Source: FLUQ01 sp031550605 (GTDB lineage: Bacteria; Desulfobacterota; Desulfovibrionia; Desulfovibrionales; Desulfovibrionaceae). From it: a stretch of 64,000 nt of DNA. Location: assembly GCA_031550605.1 (NCBI GenBank), contig JAVBOK010000043.1, positions 93,638-157,637 of the forward strand, in the 5' to 3' direction. Of this stretch, positions 8,820 through 18,022 are shown piece by piece; position 1 is the first letter of the stretch, and every line of letters starts with the position of its first letter. Both the position numbers and the translations under genes were made by a program. Below the pieces are notes generated by a model. It did no database searches. It was given only the letters and a program-made list of their open reading frames with translations, and was not told where the DNA came from.

Positions 8820-11660
8820 CTACAAAGCTTTTGACGTTGCCATCATGTAGATTTCATGCGGATCAAGAATCAGGATGACGCTGCCGTCGCCCATGATGGT
8901 CGCGCCGGAAATGCCTTTGAGGTCGCCAAGATAGGAGCTGAGGGGTTTGATCACGATTTCCTGGCGTTCGAGCAGCCGGTCCACCACGATGCCCAGACGG
9001 CGTTCGTTATCGTGGATGACGACCACCGACAGCACTTCCTGGTTGCACATGTTGCATGGCAAACCCAGAAGTTCCGCCAGACTGATGACGCCCAGCACTT
9101 CACCCCGCAGGGTTACGGCCTTTCTGCCTTTCACGTCGGTCAGACGTCTGGCCTCGATCTTGGTGGTTTCGGATACCGCGTCCAGAGGGATGGCATACAT
9201 TTCCTTGTCCACGGTGACCATCAGGGCATCAATGATGGCCAGGGTCAGCGGCAGGGACAGAGTGAAGCGCGTGCCCTTGCCCACTTCGGACGAAATGTTG
9301 ATGCTGCCTTTCAGGCTTTTGATGTTGGTGCGCACCACATCCATGCCGACTCCGCGGCCCGAGATGTCGGTGATGACTTCCGCGGAGGAAAAACCGGGCG
9401 CGAAAATCAGTTCGCGGGCTTCGCGATCGTCCAATGCCCTGGCTTCTTCCGGAGTAATAATGCCTTTGCGGATGGCGACTTCGCGCATTTTCTCGGGGTC
9501 GATGCCTTTGCCGTCATCCTCGATCTCGATGGCGACAGAGTTGCCTTTGTGATAGGCGCGCAGCCACACGCGGCCTTTCAGATCCTTGCCCGCGGCCCGG
9601 CGCGCGTCTTCGGGCTCCACGCCGTGGTCCACGGAGTTGCGTATCAGGTGCACCAGGGGGTCGCCGATCACTTCCACCACGCTTTTATCCAGTTCCGTCT
9701 CCTCCCCTTCCATGATCAGTTCGACTTCCTTGCCGCTTTTGCGGGAAAGGTCGCGCACCAGGCGGGGGAAGCGGGAAAAGACGGAAGACACCGGCACCAT
9801 GCGCACTTTCATGATCGTATCCTGCAGATCATCGGAAATGCGGGCCATGGCATAGGTGGTTTCGGACAGATCCTGGGCGATGCGCGAAACGTCCACCCCG
9901 TTCGTGTCTTCAAGTTGACGGGCGATCATTGAATAACGGTTGCGGTTAATGATCAGTTCGCCGATCAGATTCATCAGGTGATCCAATTTTTCATGGTCCA
10001 CCCGGATCGTGGACGAAGCCTTGCTGGCGTGTTCGTCCCCCTGCTTCGCGGCCGGTTTCGGCGCGGCGGGAACGGCGGGCGCCGCCGCAGGCTTGGCGGG
10101 AGCCGCCGGTTGCGCCGGGACGGCGGACGCCTCCGCGGGCATGGCGGGAGTCGCCGCAGGCTGAACCTGCGCGGCCCGCGCGGATTCGGCTTCCACCGTC
10201 GCCGCGGGCGGGGCCCCGGCAGCGGATCGCGGTTGCCCGGTTTCCGCTTGCAGCTTCTCGATGGCCGCGTACAGCATGTCGCGCAGGATGGCGCATTCCT
10301 GATCCAACAGATCGACCATCAGCGAAAAATCCAGGCCGGAACTGCGCGCCTGATCAACAAGGCCCGCCGTGCGTTGCGCGTACACTTTCAGTTCCTCAAG
10401 CCCCATGTAGCCGGAGCAGTTCTGCAAACTGACCAGGCTGCGGAACAGCGCATCAACGTAATCGCGGTTGCCGCCGTCTTCACGCAAGGTTTTCAGCGCA
10501 ATTTCGATATTTTTAAGCTGTTGGCCGACCGTATCGGTAAAAATGGCAAGATCGTCGCCGCTGAACTCCGTCGCGGCGGGGGCAGCGCTCTCGTCGCGGA
10601 GCCCGTCCGCCGCACCGGCGGGCTGTGCCGGCTGCAGGCCCGAAGGCAGTTCAATGGCTCCGCCGGCCACGGCCTGGCGCAGCTTGTCCAGCAGTTCCTG
10701 CGTGTCAAAGGGTGACACATTGGCTGTTCCGGGGTCAATGCGGTTTATCAGGGCATCCAGCACGTCAACCACCAACAGCAAAAGATCCACCAGATCGCGC
10801 GAAACTTCCTTTTCGCCGTGCCGCACGGCATTGAGCAGGGTTTCTCCCTCGTGGGTCATGCTGTTCAGGTCATGATAGCCGATAATCCCCGAATTGCCTT
10901 TCAGGTTATGGAAATAGCGGAACAGATCGTTGACCATTCCGTTCTGGTCCGGGTGCTTTTCCAGCTCCAGCAGACCGGAACTCAGATAGGACGTGTTCTC
11001 CCGGGCTTCTTCGATAAAATCCTTCAAATGCCCTTCGCCGAAAGCGGTCAGGGCATAGGGTTTCGTGGCGGCGCGCGAGGCGATCCAGTCTTCGGAATTC
11101 ACGGCGCCGGCAGAGAGCGCGGCGGGAGCCGACGGCGCGGGTTCTTGCGGAGCGGGGGCGCTTGCCGCCGGTGCAGCCGGCGCGGGCTTTTGCGGAGCGG
11201 GAACGCTTGCCGCCGGAGCCGCCGCGGGAGCGGATGCGGCGGGAAGGGGCGCGCCGAGGGTCCCCCCGCCGGCCAGAAGCGCGTCAAGCGTGGCGATAAT
11301 GGGCGTGGTATCCACATCGCCTTCGGTGGAGTTCTGCTCAAGGCTGTCGATCATCTGGCGCAGGGCATCGGTGGACGACAGGATGACATCCATAATATCC
11401 GAATTGACCGCCATGGTCCCTTTGCGCAACTCATCAAGGATGTTTTCGGCCTTGTGCGCAAGGCCGTTCATCTTGTTCAGCCCCAGAAAGCCGGAAGCCC
11501 CTTTCAGCGAATGCATGGGACGGAATATCTCGTTGAGCAGCCCCAGGTTGTCCGGAGCTTTCTCCAGTTCCAGCAGGTTCGGCTCGATGGTTTCCAGATG
11601 CTCTTTCGCTTCGATGATGAAATCCGAAAAAATTTCCGGATCCATAAAATCCTGACTCAT
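8820..11660 (-). CDS. cheA: chemotaxis histidine kinase CheA with three Hpt-like domains
   Basis: A 946-residue CheA starting at 11660 (MSQDFMDPEI), with AAGGTGGGGG just upstream. Order: Hpt1 with phospho-His50 in MHSLKGASG; an Ala/Pro linker (about 135-185); Hpt2 with His251 in FHNLKGNSG; a third Hpt-like domain (about 368-470) in which the expected His is Val410 (RSLVSLQNCSG); a second Ala/Pro linker; dimerisation from TIRVDHEKLDHLMNLIGEL; the HATPase with HLIRNSVDHG and DDGKGID and GRGVGMDVV; and a C-terminal CheW-like domain. No separate P2 CheY-binding domain is evident. It is the last gene of the che operon and signals through the adjacent CheY, CheB or both. Confidence 0.95.
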   Translation of the reverse strand: MSQDFMDPEIFSDFIIEAKEHLETIEPNLLELEKAPDNLGLLNEIFRPMHSLKGASGFLGLNKMNGLAHKAENILDELRKGTMAVNSDIMDVILSSTDALRQMIDSLEQNSTEGDVDTTPIIATLDALLAGGGTLGAPLPAASAPAAAPAASVPAPQKPAPAAPAASAPAPQEPAPSAPAALSAGAVNSEDWIASRAATKPYALTAFGEGHLKDFIEEARENTSYLSSGLLELEKHPDQNGMVNDLFRYFHNLKGNSGIIGYHDLNSMTHEGETLLNAVRHGEKEVSRDLVDLLLLVVDVLDALINRIDPGTANVSPFDTQELLDKLRQAVAGGAIELPSGLQPAQPAGAADGLRDESAAPAATEFSGDDLAIFTDTVGQQLKNIEIALKTLREDGGNRDYVDALFRSLVSLQNCSGYMGLEELKVYAQRTAGLVDQARSSGLDFSLMVDLLDQECAILRDMLYAAIEKLQAETGQPRSAAGAPPAATVEAESARAAQVQPAATPAMPAEASAVPAQPAAPAKPAAAPAVPAAPKPAAKQGDEHASKASSTIRVDHEKLDHLMNLIGELIINRNRYSMIARQLEDTNGVDVSRIAQDLSETTYAMARISDDLQDTIMKVRMVPVSSVFSRFPRLVRDLSRKSGKEVELIMEGEETELDKSVVEVIGDPLVHLIRNSVDHGVEPEDARRAAGKDLKGRVWLRAYHKGNSVAIEIEDDGKGIDPEKMREVAIRKGIITPEEARALDDREARELIFAPGFSSAEVITDISGRGVGMDVVRTNIKSLKGSINISSEVGKGTRFTLSLPLTLAIIDALMVTVDKEMYAIPLDAVSETTKIEARRLTDVKGRKAVTLRGEVLGVISLAELLGLPCNMCNQEVLSVVVIHDNERRLGIVVDRLLERQEIVIKPLSSYLGDLKGISGATIMGDGSVILILDPHEIYMMATSKAL

Positions 11661-11712
11661 ACCCCCACCTTGTTCCTGTCGGTCAGCGCTCCGTCCACAC
11701 AAAAACAGCGGA

Positions 11713-12081
11713 TCAGCCCAACAGCATCTTCACGTTCTTGATCATTTTTTCAGGCTGCGCCGGTTTCACCATATACAGGTTCGCCCCCAAACTGATGCCC
11801 TTCTGGATATCCTGTTCCTGTCCTTCGGTGGAAAGCACCACAATGGGCACATCCCGGTAGGCTTCCTGCTCACGGACCGTTTTGATGAACGTAAAACCGT
11901 CCATGCGGGGCATATTCACATCGGAAATAATAAGATCGATTTTCTCGGACGCATATAATTTTTCCAAACCGTCCAGGCCGTCTTCGGCTGTTGTTATGGC
12001 AAATCCCTCTTTCTTCATGATGAATGCGACAAGATTGCGGACGGTTTTTGAATCGTCAACGATAAGAATATGCTTGCTCAC
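11713..12081 (-). CDS. cheY: CheY-type single-domain response regulator
   Basis: A 122-residue receiver domain without an output domain. The acidic pocket is ILIVDDSKTVRN, the phospho-acceptor Asp is in LIISDVNMPRMDG, the switch Ser/Thr is in VLSTEGQE, and the conserved Lys is in MVKPAQPEKM. As the only free receiver beside cheA it is the likely phosphorylation target that acts at the flagellar motor. The gene lies 52 bases upstream of cheA and 46 bases after the CheW-like gene. Confidence 0.92.
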   Translation of the reverse strand: MSKHILIVDDSKTVRNLVAFIMKKEGFAITTAEDGLDGLEKLYASEKIDLIISDVNMPRMDGFTFIKTVREQEAYRDVPIVVLSTEGQEQDIQKGISLGANLYMVKPAQPEKMIKNVKMLLG

Positions 12082-12127
12082 GATATACTCCCGTATCGTC
12101 TGCTCCGGGCCGGACGGCGCCGGAAAA

Positions 12128-12817
12128 CTATCGGCGGATCACTGTTTCCACGATTCTGTCCACAGAAACAATGCCAATTAACGTATCATGCAATTTCAGC
12201 AGGCCGGAGACAAAGTCGACGTTGATGCCCAGGCGCGCTTCCACAGCCCAGTCGATATCCGATTGCGGCACGCGGTACATGGTGTGCACGCGCTCTATCA
12301 TCAACCCCATCTGCAGTCCTTTGCGCCGGCAGATGATGATGAACTGATCGTTCTGCTGCCGCTCTCCCCTGGCGTCGAGTATATCGCGCAGCCGGATAAG
12401 CGGCGTCACCTTGCCCCGCAGGTTGATCACGCCGGCGACGAAAGACGGCGCGGCGGGCAGTTTCGCGGGAGGAGAATAGCGGATTACCTCCTGCACCGCC
12501 AGGGTGGGAACCACAAATTCCTGGTTGCCCAGAAAGAACCCCACCATCAAAAGTTCCGACTCGCGGCGCAGCAGACTTTCCAGGCTTTCTTCCACAGGAA
12601 CTTCCGGCGCCGCCCCGCCCCCGGCGCGCGCGGCGGCCTGATCCGGTACGGCCGGCGGCGTCAGCCCCAGCGTGCGCAGGGTTGAGGCCGCATCGACACC
12701 CATGTACTTTTCCATGAATGCCTTTTCCGCGTCCGTGAATTCGCCCGGCCGCGCGTCCGGCAGCGCATCCACGGAAAAATTCTGCTCCTGAAAATACTGT
12801 TCGGGCGATCTGTTCAT
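12128..12817 (-). CDS. cheW: CheW-domain coupling protein with N-terminal extension
   Basis: A 229-residue protein. The C-terminal 150 residues are a CheW domain (LMVGFFLGNQEFVVPTLAVQEVIRY, FVAGVINLRGKVTPLIRLR, IIICRRKGLQMGLMIERV). The first 75 residues are an acidic and proline-containing extension with FTDAEKAFMEKYMGVD, absent from E. coli CheW. CheW couples receptors to CheA. The extension could be a contact with the ParA-like or HEAT protein of this operon, but that is inference. Its start overlaps the parA-like stop by four bases. Confidence 0.88.
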   Translation of the reverse strand: MNRSPEQYFQEQNFSVDALPDARPGEFTDAEKAFMEKYMGVDAASTLRTLGLTPPAVPDQAAARAGGGAAPEVPVEESLESLLRRESELLMVGFFLGNQEFVVPTLAVQEVIRYSPPAKLPAAPSFVAGVINLRGKVTPLIRLRDILDARGERQQNDQFIIICRRKGLQMGLMIERVHTMYRVPQSDIDWAVEARLGINVDFVSGLLKLHDTLIGIVSVDRIVETVIRR

Positions 12818-13611
12818 AGTGAAAGAATCTCCGTAGCCAATTCCTCGTATTCTTTGGCGCCCCGTGTTTCCGGGTCGATTTCGTAAATGACCCGGCCCAT
12901 GGCGCTGGCTTCGCGAAACCGGGTATCAATGCCGATAATGGTGCGGAACATGCGGTTGCCCATTTTCATGTCCAAAAGCTCCAGCACCCTGTGGCAGGCT
13001 TTGGCCCTGCGGTCGTACATGGTCGCAAGGGCGCGGTAACAAATGGGCGCCGGCAGCACCTTGTTCAAAATCTTTATCGTATCGAAAAGCAGCTTCAGGC
13101 CGTGCAGCGCCAGAAAGTCCGTCTGTATCGGTATCACCAGCATGTCACATGCCACCAGCGCGTTGACCAGCAAAATCCCCACATGGGGCGGGCAGTCGAT
13201 GACGATAAAATCATACTCCGCCCGGATCAGGGCCAAAGCCTGCTGTAAAATCGCACCCTTGCCCTTGCGGCCCCGCAGGTCGGTTTCCAGTTCGGATAGC
13301 CGGATGCTGGCCGGAACCACGTCGAAAAGCCGGCCTTCGTGCTTGAACCGTATTTTTTTCCACAGTTCCGGCCAGGCAGCTTCCTCAGAGGTGAAAATAT
13401 CGTTGATGTTCCCTGTCTGCTCATCCGGATAGAACCGCAGGTGCACCGAAGCGCAGGCATGCGGATCAAGGTCGAGAATGAGCACTTTCTGCCCCAGACG
13501 GGCAAGAGCGGCAGCCAGCGTGACCGAGGTGGTCGTTTTGCCCACCCCGCCCTTCTGGTTGGCGACGGCGATAACCCGTCCCCTGCGTGCCGCGTTCGTC
13601 GATTCTTCCAT
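12814..13611 (-). CDS. ParA/MinD-type ATPase of the chemotaxis operon
   Basis: A 265-residue P-loop ATPase with the deviant Walker A KGGVGKTTTS (residues about 20-29), Walker A' LILDLDPHACAS, and Walker B FIVIDCPPH. These mark the ParA/Soj family, whose members position cargo by ATP-dependent dimerisation on DNA or on a surface. Flanked by cheW and cheR, it is best read as a ParC-like ATPase positioning or segregating the chemoreceptor array rather than DNA; no parB gene or parS-like repeat is adjacent. The role is inference from context. Confidence 0.88.
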   Translation of the reverse strand: MEESTNAARRGRVIAVANQKGGVGKTTTSVTLAAALARLGQKVLILDLDPHACASVHLRFYPDEQTGNINDIFTSEEAAWPELWKKIRFKHEGRLFDVVPASIRLSELETDLRGRKGKGAILQQALALIRAEYDFIVIDCPPHVGILLVNALVACDMLVIPIQTDFLALHGLKLLFDTIKILNKVLPAPICYRALATMYDRRAKACHRVLELLDMKMGNRMFRTIIGIDTRFREASAMGRVIYEIDPETRGAKEYEELATEILSL

Positions 13612-13614
13612 GGC

Positions 13615-14493
13615 CTATGCCTGCTTGCGGTACACGATCGTGCCCGCATGATGCTCCGGCTTGAAAGTCCGCGAAATGCTGTGCAGCGATTCGGAATGGC
13701 CGATAAGCATGCACCCGCCCGGCAACAGATTGTCGTAAAACGACTCGATAACCTGTTTCTTCATCTCTTCGTCAAAATAAATAATAACATTACGGCAAAA
13801 AATGATGTGCGAACGGTCGTTGCGCTTGAGCATCATCCGGTCGCTCAGGTTGATGGGCGCGAAGGAGATGAGATTCTTCAGCTTCGGCTGCACCTCGTAT
13901 ACCTGGTCTTTCTTTATGAAATACCTGTCGACGATTTCTTTCGGCGTGGTCCGCAAGGCGTATTCGTTGTACAGCCCCTTGCGCGCGGCGGACAGCACGG
14001 CTTCGGACAAATCGTTGGCCGTGATTTTGATGTCCCACATGACAAGCTCATTTCTGAGCACTTCACTGAGAATGATGGCCAGGGTATACGGTTCTTCCCC
14101 GGTGGAACAACCCGCCGACCAGATACGCAGTTTGCGGATGCCCGTTTTTTTAATGCCTTCCAGGGTTTCCGGCAGAACCTTGTCTTGAAAAACCTGCAAT
14201 TGCGGCGGATTGCGGTAAAAGCTGGTTTCGTTGGTGGTGATCACCTCGAACAGCTTGCTCAGTTCCATCTTCCGGCCGGCATCAAAGCGCAGATAGTAAT
14301 AATATTCGCCGAAACTTTTGAGGTTCAGTTCCTTGATCCGGTTGCTGAGCCGGTTTTCCACCAGATACTTTCTGTTTTCAGCGATAAATATGCCGCTTTG
14401 CTGGTAAATGAAGTCGCGCAACTGCACGAACTCTTCATCCGTGACCTTCAGATCCTTTTGCAACGACAGAGATTTGTTGAACAAGCTCGACAT
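13615..14493 (-). CDS. cheR: chemotaxis protein methyltransferase CheR
   Basis: CheR methylates glutamates of chemoreceptors using S-adenosylmethionine, setting adaptation with CheB. The 292-residue product has an N-terminal helical domain (about 20-90) and a catalytic domain with TNETSFYRNPPQ, the SAM-binding WSAGCSTGEEPYTLA and IIFCRNVIIYFDEE. There is no C-terminal pentapeptide-tether or TPR extension. It is tightly spaced (3 bases) with the HEAT gene upstream and with the parA-like gene downstream. Confidence 0.95.
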   Translation of the reverse strand: MSSLFNKSLSLQKDLKVTDEEFVQLRDFIYQQSGIFIAENRKYLVENRLSNRIKELNLKSFGEYYYYLRFDAGRKMELSKLFEVITTNETSFYRNPPQLQVFQDKVLPETLEGIKKTGIRKLRIWSAGCSTGEEPYTLAIILSEVLRNELVMWDIKITANDLSEAVLSAARKGLYNEYALRTTPKEIVDRYFIKKDQVYEVQPKLKNLISFAPINLSDRMMLKRNDRSHIIFCRNVIIYFDEEMKKQVIESFYDNLLPGGCMLIGHSESLHSISRTFKPEHHAGTIVYRKQA

Positions 14494-14496
14494 AGG

Positions 14497-16419
14497 TTAC
14501 GCCCCCTTACCGGCACGGATCTTTTCAACCGCCTCTTCCGCCGCTTGCTGAATCTCGGGATTTTCATGATCCATCAGCGTGAACAGCGAGCGGAAAGCAA
14601 GTTCCCCGCCGGTTTCCCCCAAAGCTTCGATGGCCTTTATGACTATCAACTGGTTTTCATCGCCAAGCATTTCCACCATGCGGGGAATCGCCGGGGCGAC
14701 CATGCGCCGCCCCAGGCTTTCAATGCAGCGGGCTTTGACCCAGGTATCGGGATCATCCAGGCCGCGCAGCAGGCAGACATCCAGCCGCGACGCATCGCAG
14801 TTGCCCAGCACGGTGATCACCGCCAGACGCACTTCGCTGTCCGGATCGGAGGCCATGCCTTCGATACGGTCCTGATAGGCCGGGGGAATCGGGCAGATAC
14901 GGCCGAGCGCTTCCAGCGCCACCCGGCGCACGTCAGGCACCGGGTCACCCAGACCGCGCATGATGATCTGCTCATATGCCTTGACGTCCATGGCCCCCAG
15001 GGCGTGAATGGCCATCATGCGCTGCAGGGGCACGTCCGACGTGCTCATGGCCATGAAATGCCCGATGGTCACCGGATCGTGCAGGGCGATGCAGGCATCC
15101 AGGGCTGCCTCTTTCACGTCGTCATACGGATGGTCCAGAAGAACCGTCACATACGGGCTGATTTCGGAGGAGTCGCCCTTGCGGCCCAGGAACAGCAAGG
15201 CGGCTTTCAGAATATTGCCATCGTCGTGGCGGCCGAGCACGTCCAGGAAAAAGTCCTGGTCTTCCGGCAGGCACTGGGTCGCAAGGGCGATGATGATGGC
15301 GCGCTGCAAATCCCGCGGCTTGTCCCAGAACAATTCTTTGAACAATTCCACGCCCGCCCGGCAGGGTGCGCGGGAAAACACCTCCACCCCGATATGCTGG
15401 GCGTACTCGTTGCCGTTTTTGACCATTTCCGCCACGTCCGCGTTGAACCCGATGGCGCCCAGGGCGTCGATCATGGGCACAAGCCGCTCGTGCTCCCTGT
15501 CCGGGTCAAGGGCCAACGCCAGTTTGAAAATGGCGGGTGAAGCCCCCGGACCTTTGGTGGAGGCCAGCCCCTTGACCATGGCGTCCTGCACGTCCGGATC
15601 ATCGTCCTTGATGGCGGCAAGCATGTATTCGTGCAGTTTCCGCCGTTCCGCCGCGCCAAGCAGGGGCAGCGATTTGCCGCCGAGGATCTTGACGATGGAA
15701 GTCACGATTTTGTTGCGCAGAGGGCCGGATGTGGAGTCAAGCCGCCGCATCAGCATGGGCACGGCTTTCAGATTGCCCATTTCACCCAGCGCGTCAACGA
15801 TGATCGACGCCACCAGTTCGGAACTGGAATCCAGCGCTTTGAGCAGCGCGCCCACGGATGATTCCGCCCGGATTTTGATCAGGGCTTCGATCACGGAAAA
15901 GCGGACCCATTCGTCGTCTTCCAGCGCCTTGTTCAAGCTGGAGGCCGCTTCCGGAAAAGCCAGTTCGCCCAGACTGACCGCGGCCTGATAGCGCACGTTC
16001 ACTTCGGGGTCGCGCAAGAGTGCGCCGCTCAACGGGGCCACGGCCAGCACGCTGGCTGTGGAGCCGAGAATGTCCGAAGCGAAAATGCGGATGTCCGGAT
16101 CATTGTCATGCAGCAACTGGCAGAGGGAATCCATATCCGTGGCCCCCACGGTCCGCAGCAAATCCATGGCAAGGTTGCGCACCGGCGCGTCTTCCGACCG
16201 CAGCAGCGGGATGACGCCCTGCGCCACTTTCGGCCCGCCGATTCTGCGCAAGGCTCTGTCGGCGGCTTCCTGCACCCCGATATCCGGGTTATGCAGATGT
16301 TTCACCAGCGCCGGGACGGCTTCTTCCAGGCGCTCCTTACCGGCAAGGTACGCGCCCTCACGAATGCTTTCACTGTCCGGACTGTCAAGCAGGGCAAGAA
16401 TGGAGTGCTGTTCAGACAT
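14497..16419 (-). CDS. HEAT-repeat scaffold protein of the chemotaxis operon
   Basis: A 640-residue protein made almost wholly of HEAT/PBS-lyase-type helical repeats of about 30 residues. Recurrent units are AVPALVKHLHNPDIGVQEAADRAL, ASDILGSTA, RVALEALGRI and AIEALGETGG-type helices, written here only in part. It has no signal peptide or catalytic motif. Such solenoids bind proteins. Sitting between cheB and cheR, and three bases from cheR, it is probably a scaffold of the chemotaxis machinery; the partner is unknown. A phycobilin-lyase role is unlikely in this organism. Confidence 0.85.
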   Translation of the reverse strand: MSEQHSILALLDSPDSESIREGAYLAGKERLEEAVPALVKHLHNPDIGVQEAADRALRRIGGPKVAQGVIPLLRSEDAPVRNLAMDLLRTVGATDMDSLCQLLHDNDPDIRIFASDILGSTASVLAVAPLSGALLRDPEVNVRYQAAVSLGELAFPEAASSLNKALEDDEWVRFSVIEALIKIRAESSVGALLKALDSSSELVASIIVDALGEMGNLKAVPMLMRRLDSTSGPLRNKIVTSIVKILGGKSLPLLGAAERRKLHEYMLAAIKDDDPDVQDAMVKGLASTKGPGASPAIFKLALALDPDREHERLVPMIDALGAIGFNADVAEMVKNGNEYAQHIGVEVFSRAPCRAGVELFKELFWDKPRDLQRAIIIALATQCLPEDQDFFLDVLGRHDDGNILKAALLFLGRKGDSSEISPYVTVLLDHPYDDVKEAALDACIALHDPVTIGHFMAMSTSDVPLQRMMAIHALGAMDVKAYEQIIMRGLGDPVPDVRRVALEALGRICPIPPAYQDRIEGMASDPDSEVRLAVITVLGNCDASRLDVCLLRGLDDPDTWVKARCIESLGRRMVAPAIPRMVEMLGDENQLIVIKAIEALGETGGELAFRSLFTLMDHENPEIQQAAEEAVEKIRAGKGA

Positions 16420-16468
16420 CTGTCTTCCTCGGCTCTAGAATGATCCGTATCCGCGGCAAAACGCCGTC

Positions 16469-17644
16469 TCAGCGATAGACGCCGCTCACGATGGCAAGCG
16501 CCATGTCGTCGAGATCCACAATCTCATCGGCAAGGCCGGCGTCGACAATAGCCTTCGGCATGCCATACACCACGCAGGTGGCGTCGCTCTGGGCGATGGC
16601 CCGGCCGCCCTTCTGCTTCAGGACCTTCACCCCTTCAAGGCCGTCGCTGCCCATGCCGGTCAGTTGCACCCCCAGGGCGCGCCTGCCCAGAGCAAGACCC
16701 GCCGATTCGTGCAGCACGTTGGCGGACGGCTTGTACAAGGCCTCTTTCGGGTCTTCGGTAACGACCGCGCTCATGCTCCCCAGCCCCATGACCAGCTTGA
16801 GATGCCGTCCGCCGGGTGAAACGTACGCATGGCCCGGCTTCAGCTTTTCGCCCGATTCCGCTTCTTTCACGACAATTTCGCAGACGCTGTCCAGCCTGCG
16901 GGCGAACGGCCCGGTAAAGGCCGCCGGCATGTGTTGGGCGATCAGGATGGGCACGGGAAAATCGCCCGGCAGCCCCGCAAGCACCTTTTGCACGGCGGGC
17001 GGCCCGCCGGTGGACACCCCGATGGAAACAAGGTCGCGCACGGGTCGACCCGCGGGTAAATTCACCACCGGCGGCATGACAGTCCCGGATGCCCCTCCAG
17101 TCGAAACTCTGGTCGTCCGCGTGGTCAACCCCAGTTTTGCCGCATAACTGCTCGACAGCGCGGAACCGCCGGATGCGCCCGTGCCGAAGGAGGGCTTCGC
17201 CGCCGTCAAAGAAGGCATGGCCGGCCGTACCAGGGGCGGGCGGCGGCGGGAAACGGCTTTGACCTTGTCACGTATTTCCTGTTCCATCCGGACAATATCC
17301 AGAGAGACTTTGGATGCGGGCTTGGATATGAAGTCCATGGCCCCGGCTTCCAGCGCTTTCAACGTGGTTTCAGCGCCCTCGGTGGTGACCGAACTGATCA
17401 TCAGCACGGGTTTGGGCAATTTGGCCATAATCGCCCGCACGGCGGTAATGCCGTCCATGCGGGGCATTTCAACGTCCATCGTGACGACGTCGGGATTCAA
17501 TTTGGCAATGAGGTCGATCGCCTCCAACCCATTCTGGGCCATACCGACAACAGAAATTTCCGGATCCTTTTCAAGAATGATTTCTATGGCCTTGCGCATA
17601 AAAGCGGAATCATCAACAATCAGAACGCGTATCACTTCAGACAC
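16469..17644 (-). CDS. cheB: chemotaxis methylesterase/response regulator CheB
   Basis: CheB removes methyl groups from, and deamidates, chemoreceptors when phosphorylated by CheA. The 391-residue protein has an N-terminal receiver (VLIVDDSAFMRK; phospho-Asp in VVTMDVEMPRMDG), a long linker of about 70 residues rich in Ala, Ser and Thr, and a methylesterase domain with the Ser-His-Asp triad in SIGVSTGGPP, LIAQHMPAAF and GMGSDGLEG. It is the first gene of the operon, 49 bases before the HEAT gene; the 180-bp region to the tRNA should hold the operon promoter. Confidence 0.95.
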   Translation of the reverse strand: MSEVIRVLIVDDSAFMRKAIEIILEKDPEISVVGMAQNGLEAIDLIAKLNPDVVTMDVEMPRMDGITAVRAIMAKLPKPVLMISSVTTEGAETTLKALEAGAMDFISKPASKVSLDIVRMEQEIRDKVKAVSRRRPPLVRPAMPSLTAAKPSFGTGASGGSALSSSYAAKLGLTTRTTRVSTGGASGTVMPPVVNLPAGRPVRDLVSIGVSTGGPPAVQKVLAGLPGDFPVPILIAQHMPAAFTGPFARRLDSVCEIVVKEAESGEKLKPGHAYVSPGGRHLKLVMGLGSMSAVVTEDPKEALYKPSANVLHESAGLALGRRALGVQLTGMGSDGLEGVKVLKQKGGRAIAQSDATCVVYGMPKAIVDAGLADEIVDLDDMALAIVSGVYR

Positions 17645-17825
17645 CTCATCAGAATGACATTTCCAATATCATTCAGGTCATATCAAAAGAAAAAATAAAG
17701 GAATAGCATTTTCCACGCCGTACGGATTTTTCTTTTCCCTCTTGCCAAGCGTGGCGAGTTCACGTATTGGATTGCGTCTGCGTGGGGAAAGGCGTTATGG
17801 ACAACGGCTCCTTTTCCCCCGGAAA

Positions 17826-17902
17826 CGGGATGTGGCTCAGTCTGGTAGAGCACTGCGTTCGGGACGCAGGGGTCGGAGGTTCAAATCCTCTCATCCCGAC
17901 CA
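17826..17902 (+). tRNA. tRNA-Pro (anticodon CGG)
   Basis: A 77-nt cloverleaf. The acceptor arm CGGGATG/CATCCCG, D-arm GGCTCAGTCTGGTAGAGC, anticodon arm CTGCG-TTCGGGA-CGCAG with anticodon CGG (reads CCG codons), T-arm GGAGGTTCAAATCCTC and an encoded CCA at 17900-17902 are all present. A terminator follows immediately, and beyond it a remnant of an integrated element. Confidence 0.97.
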
Positions 17903-17910
17903 TGTTAATT

Positions 17911-17935
17911 AAATCAAGACTCTATCTTGATTTTT
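17911..17935 (+). terminator. terminator of tRNA-Pro
   Basis: A 9-bp stem AAATCAAGA (17911-17919) / TCTTGATTT (17925-17933) with loop CTCTA is followed by further T residues, eight bases after the tRNA CCA end. This is a standard intrinsic terminator, although the stem is AT-rich. Confidence 0.75.
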
Positions 17936-17937
17936 AG

Positions 17938-18022
17938 TGATCTGCCCCTCAAACAACCTCGTGGTCCACAGCAGCGGTCCACAAAGCCGAATGAACGGCG
18001 GGGTTGTTTGAGGGGCAGATCA
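17938..18022. repeat. perfect 21-bp inverted repeat beside tRNA-Pro
   Basis: The 21 bases at 17938-17958 are the exact reverse complement of 18002-18022, separated by 43 bases. The core is TCTGCCCCTCAAACAACC. The spacer holds a short direct repeat GGTCCACA (about 17963 and 17977). The arms are too far apart for a simple intrinsic terminator. Lying between the tRNA terminator and an integrase remnant, the repeat may be part of an attachment-site region, or binding sites for a recombinase or excisionase. Confidence 0.7.

Noticed and set aside
8446..8850. Plus-strand frame covering the tautomerase gene (8311-8850)
   Set aside because: The minus-strand product has the Pro-1 tautomerase start; the plus-strand frame includes the perfect cheA hairpin.
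13339..15540. 733-codon open frame on the plus strand
   Set aside because: Antisense to parA, cheR and the HEAT gene; low-complexity composition and no ribosome site.
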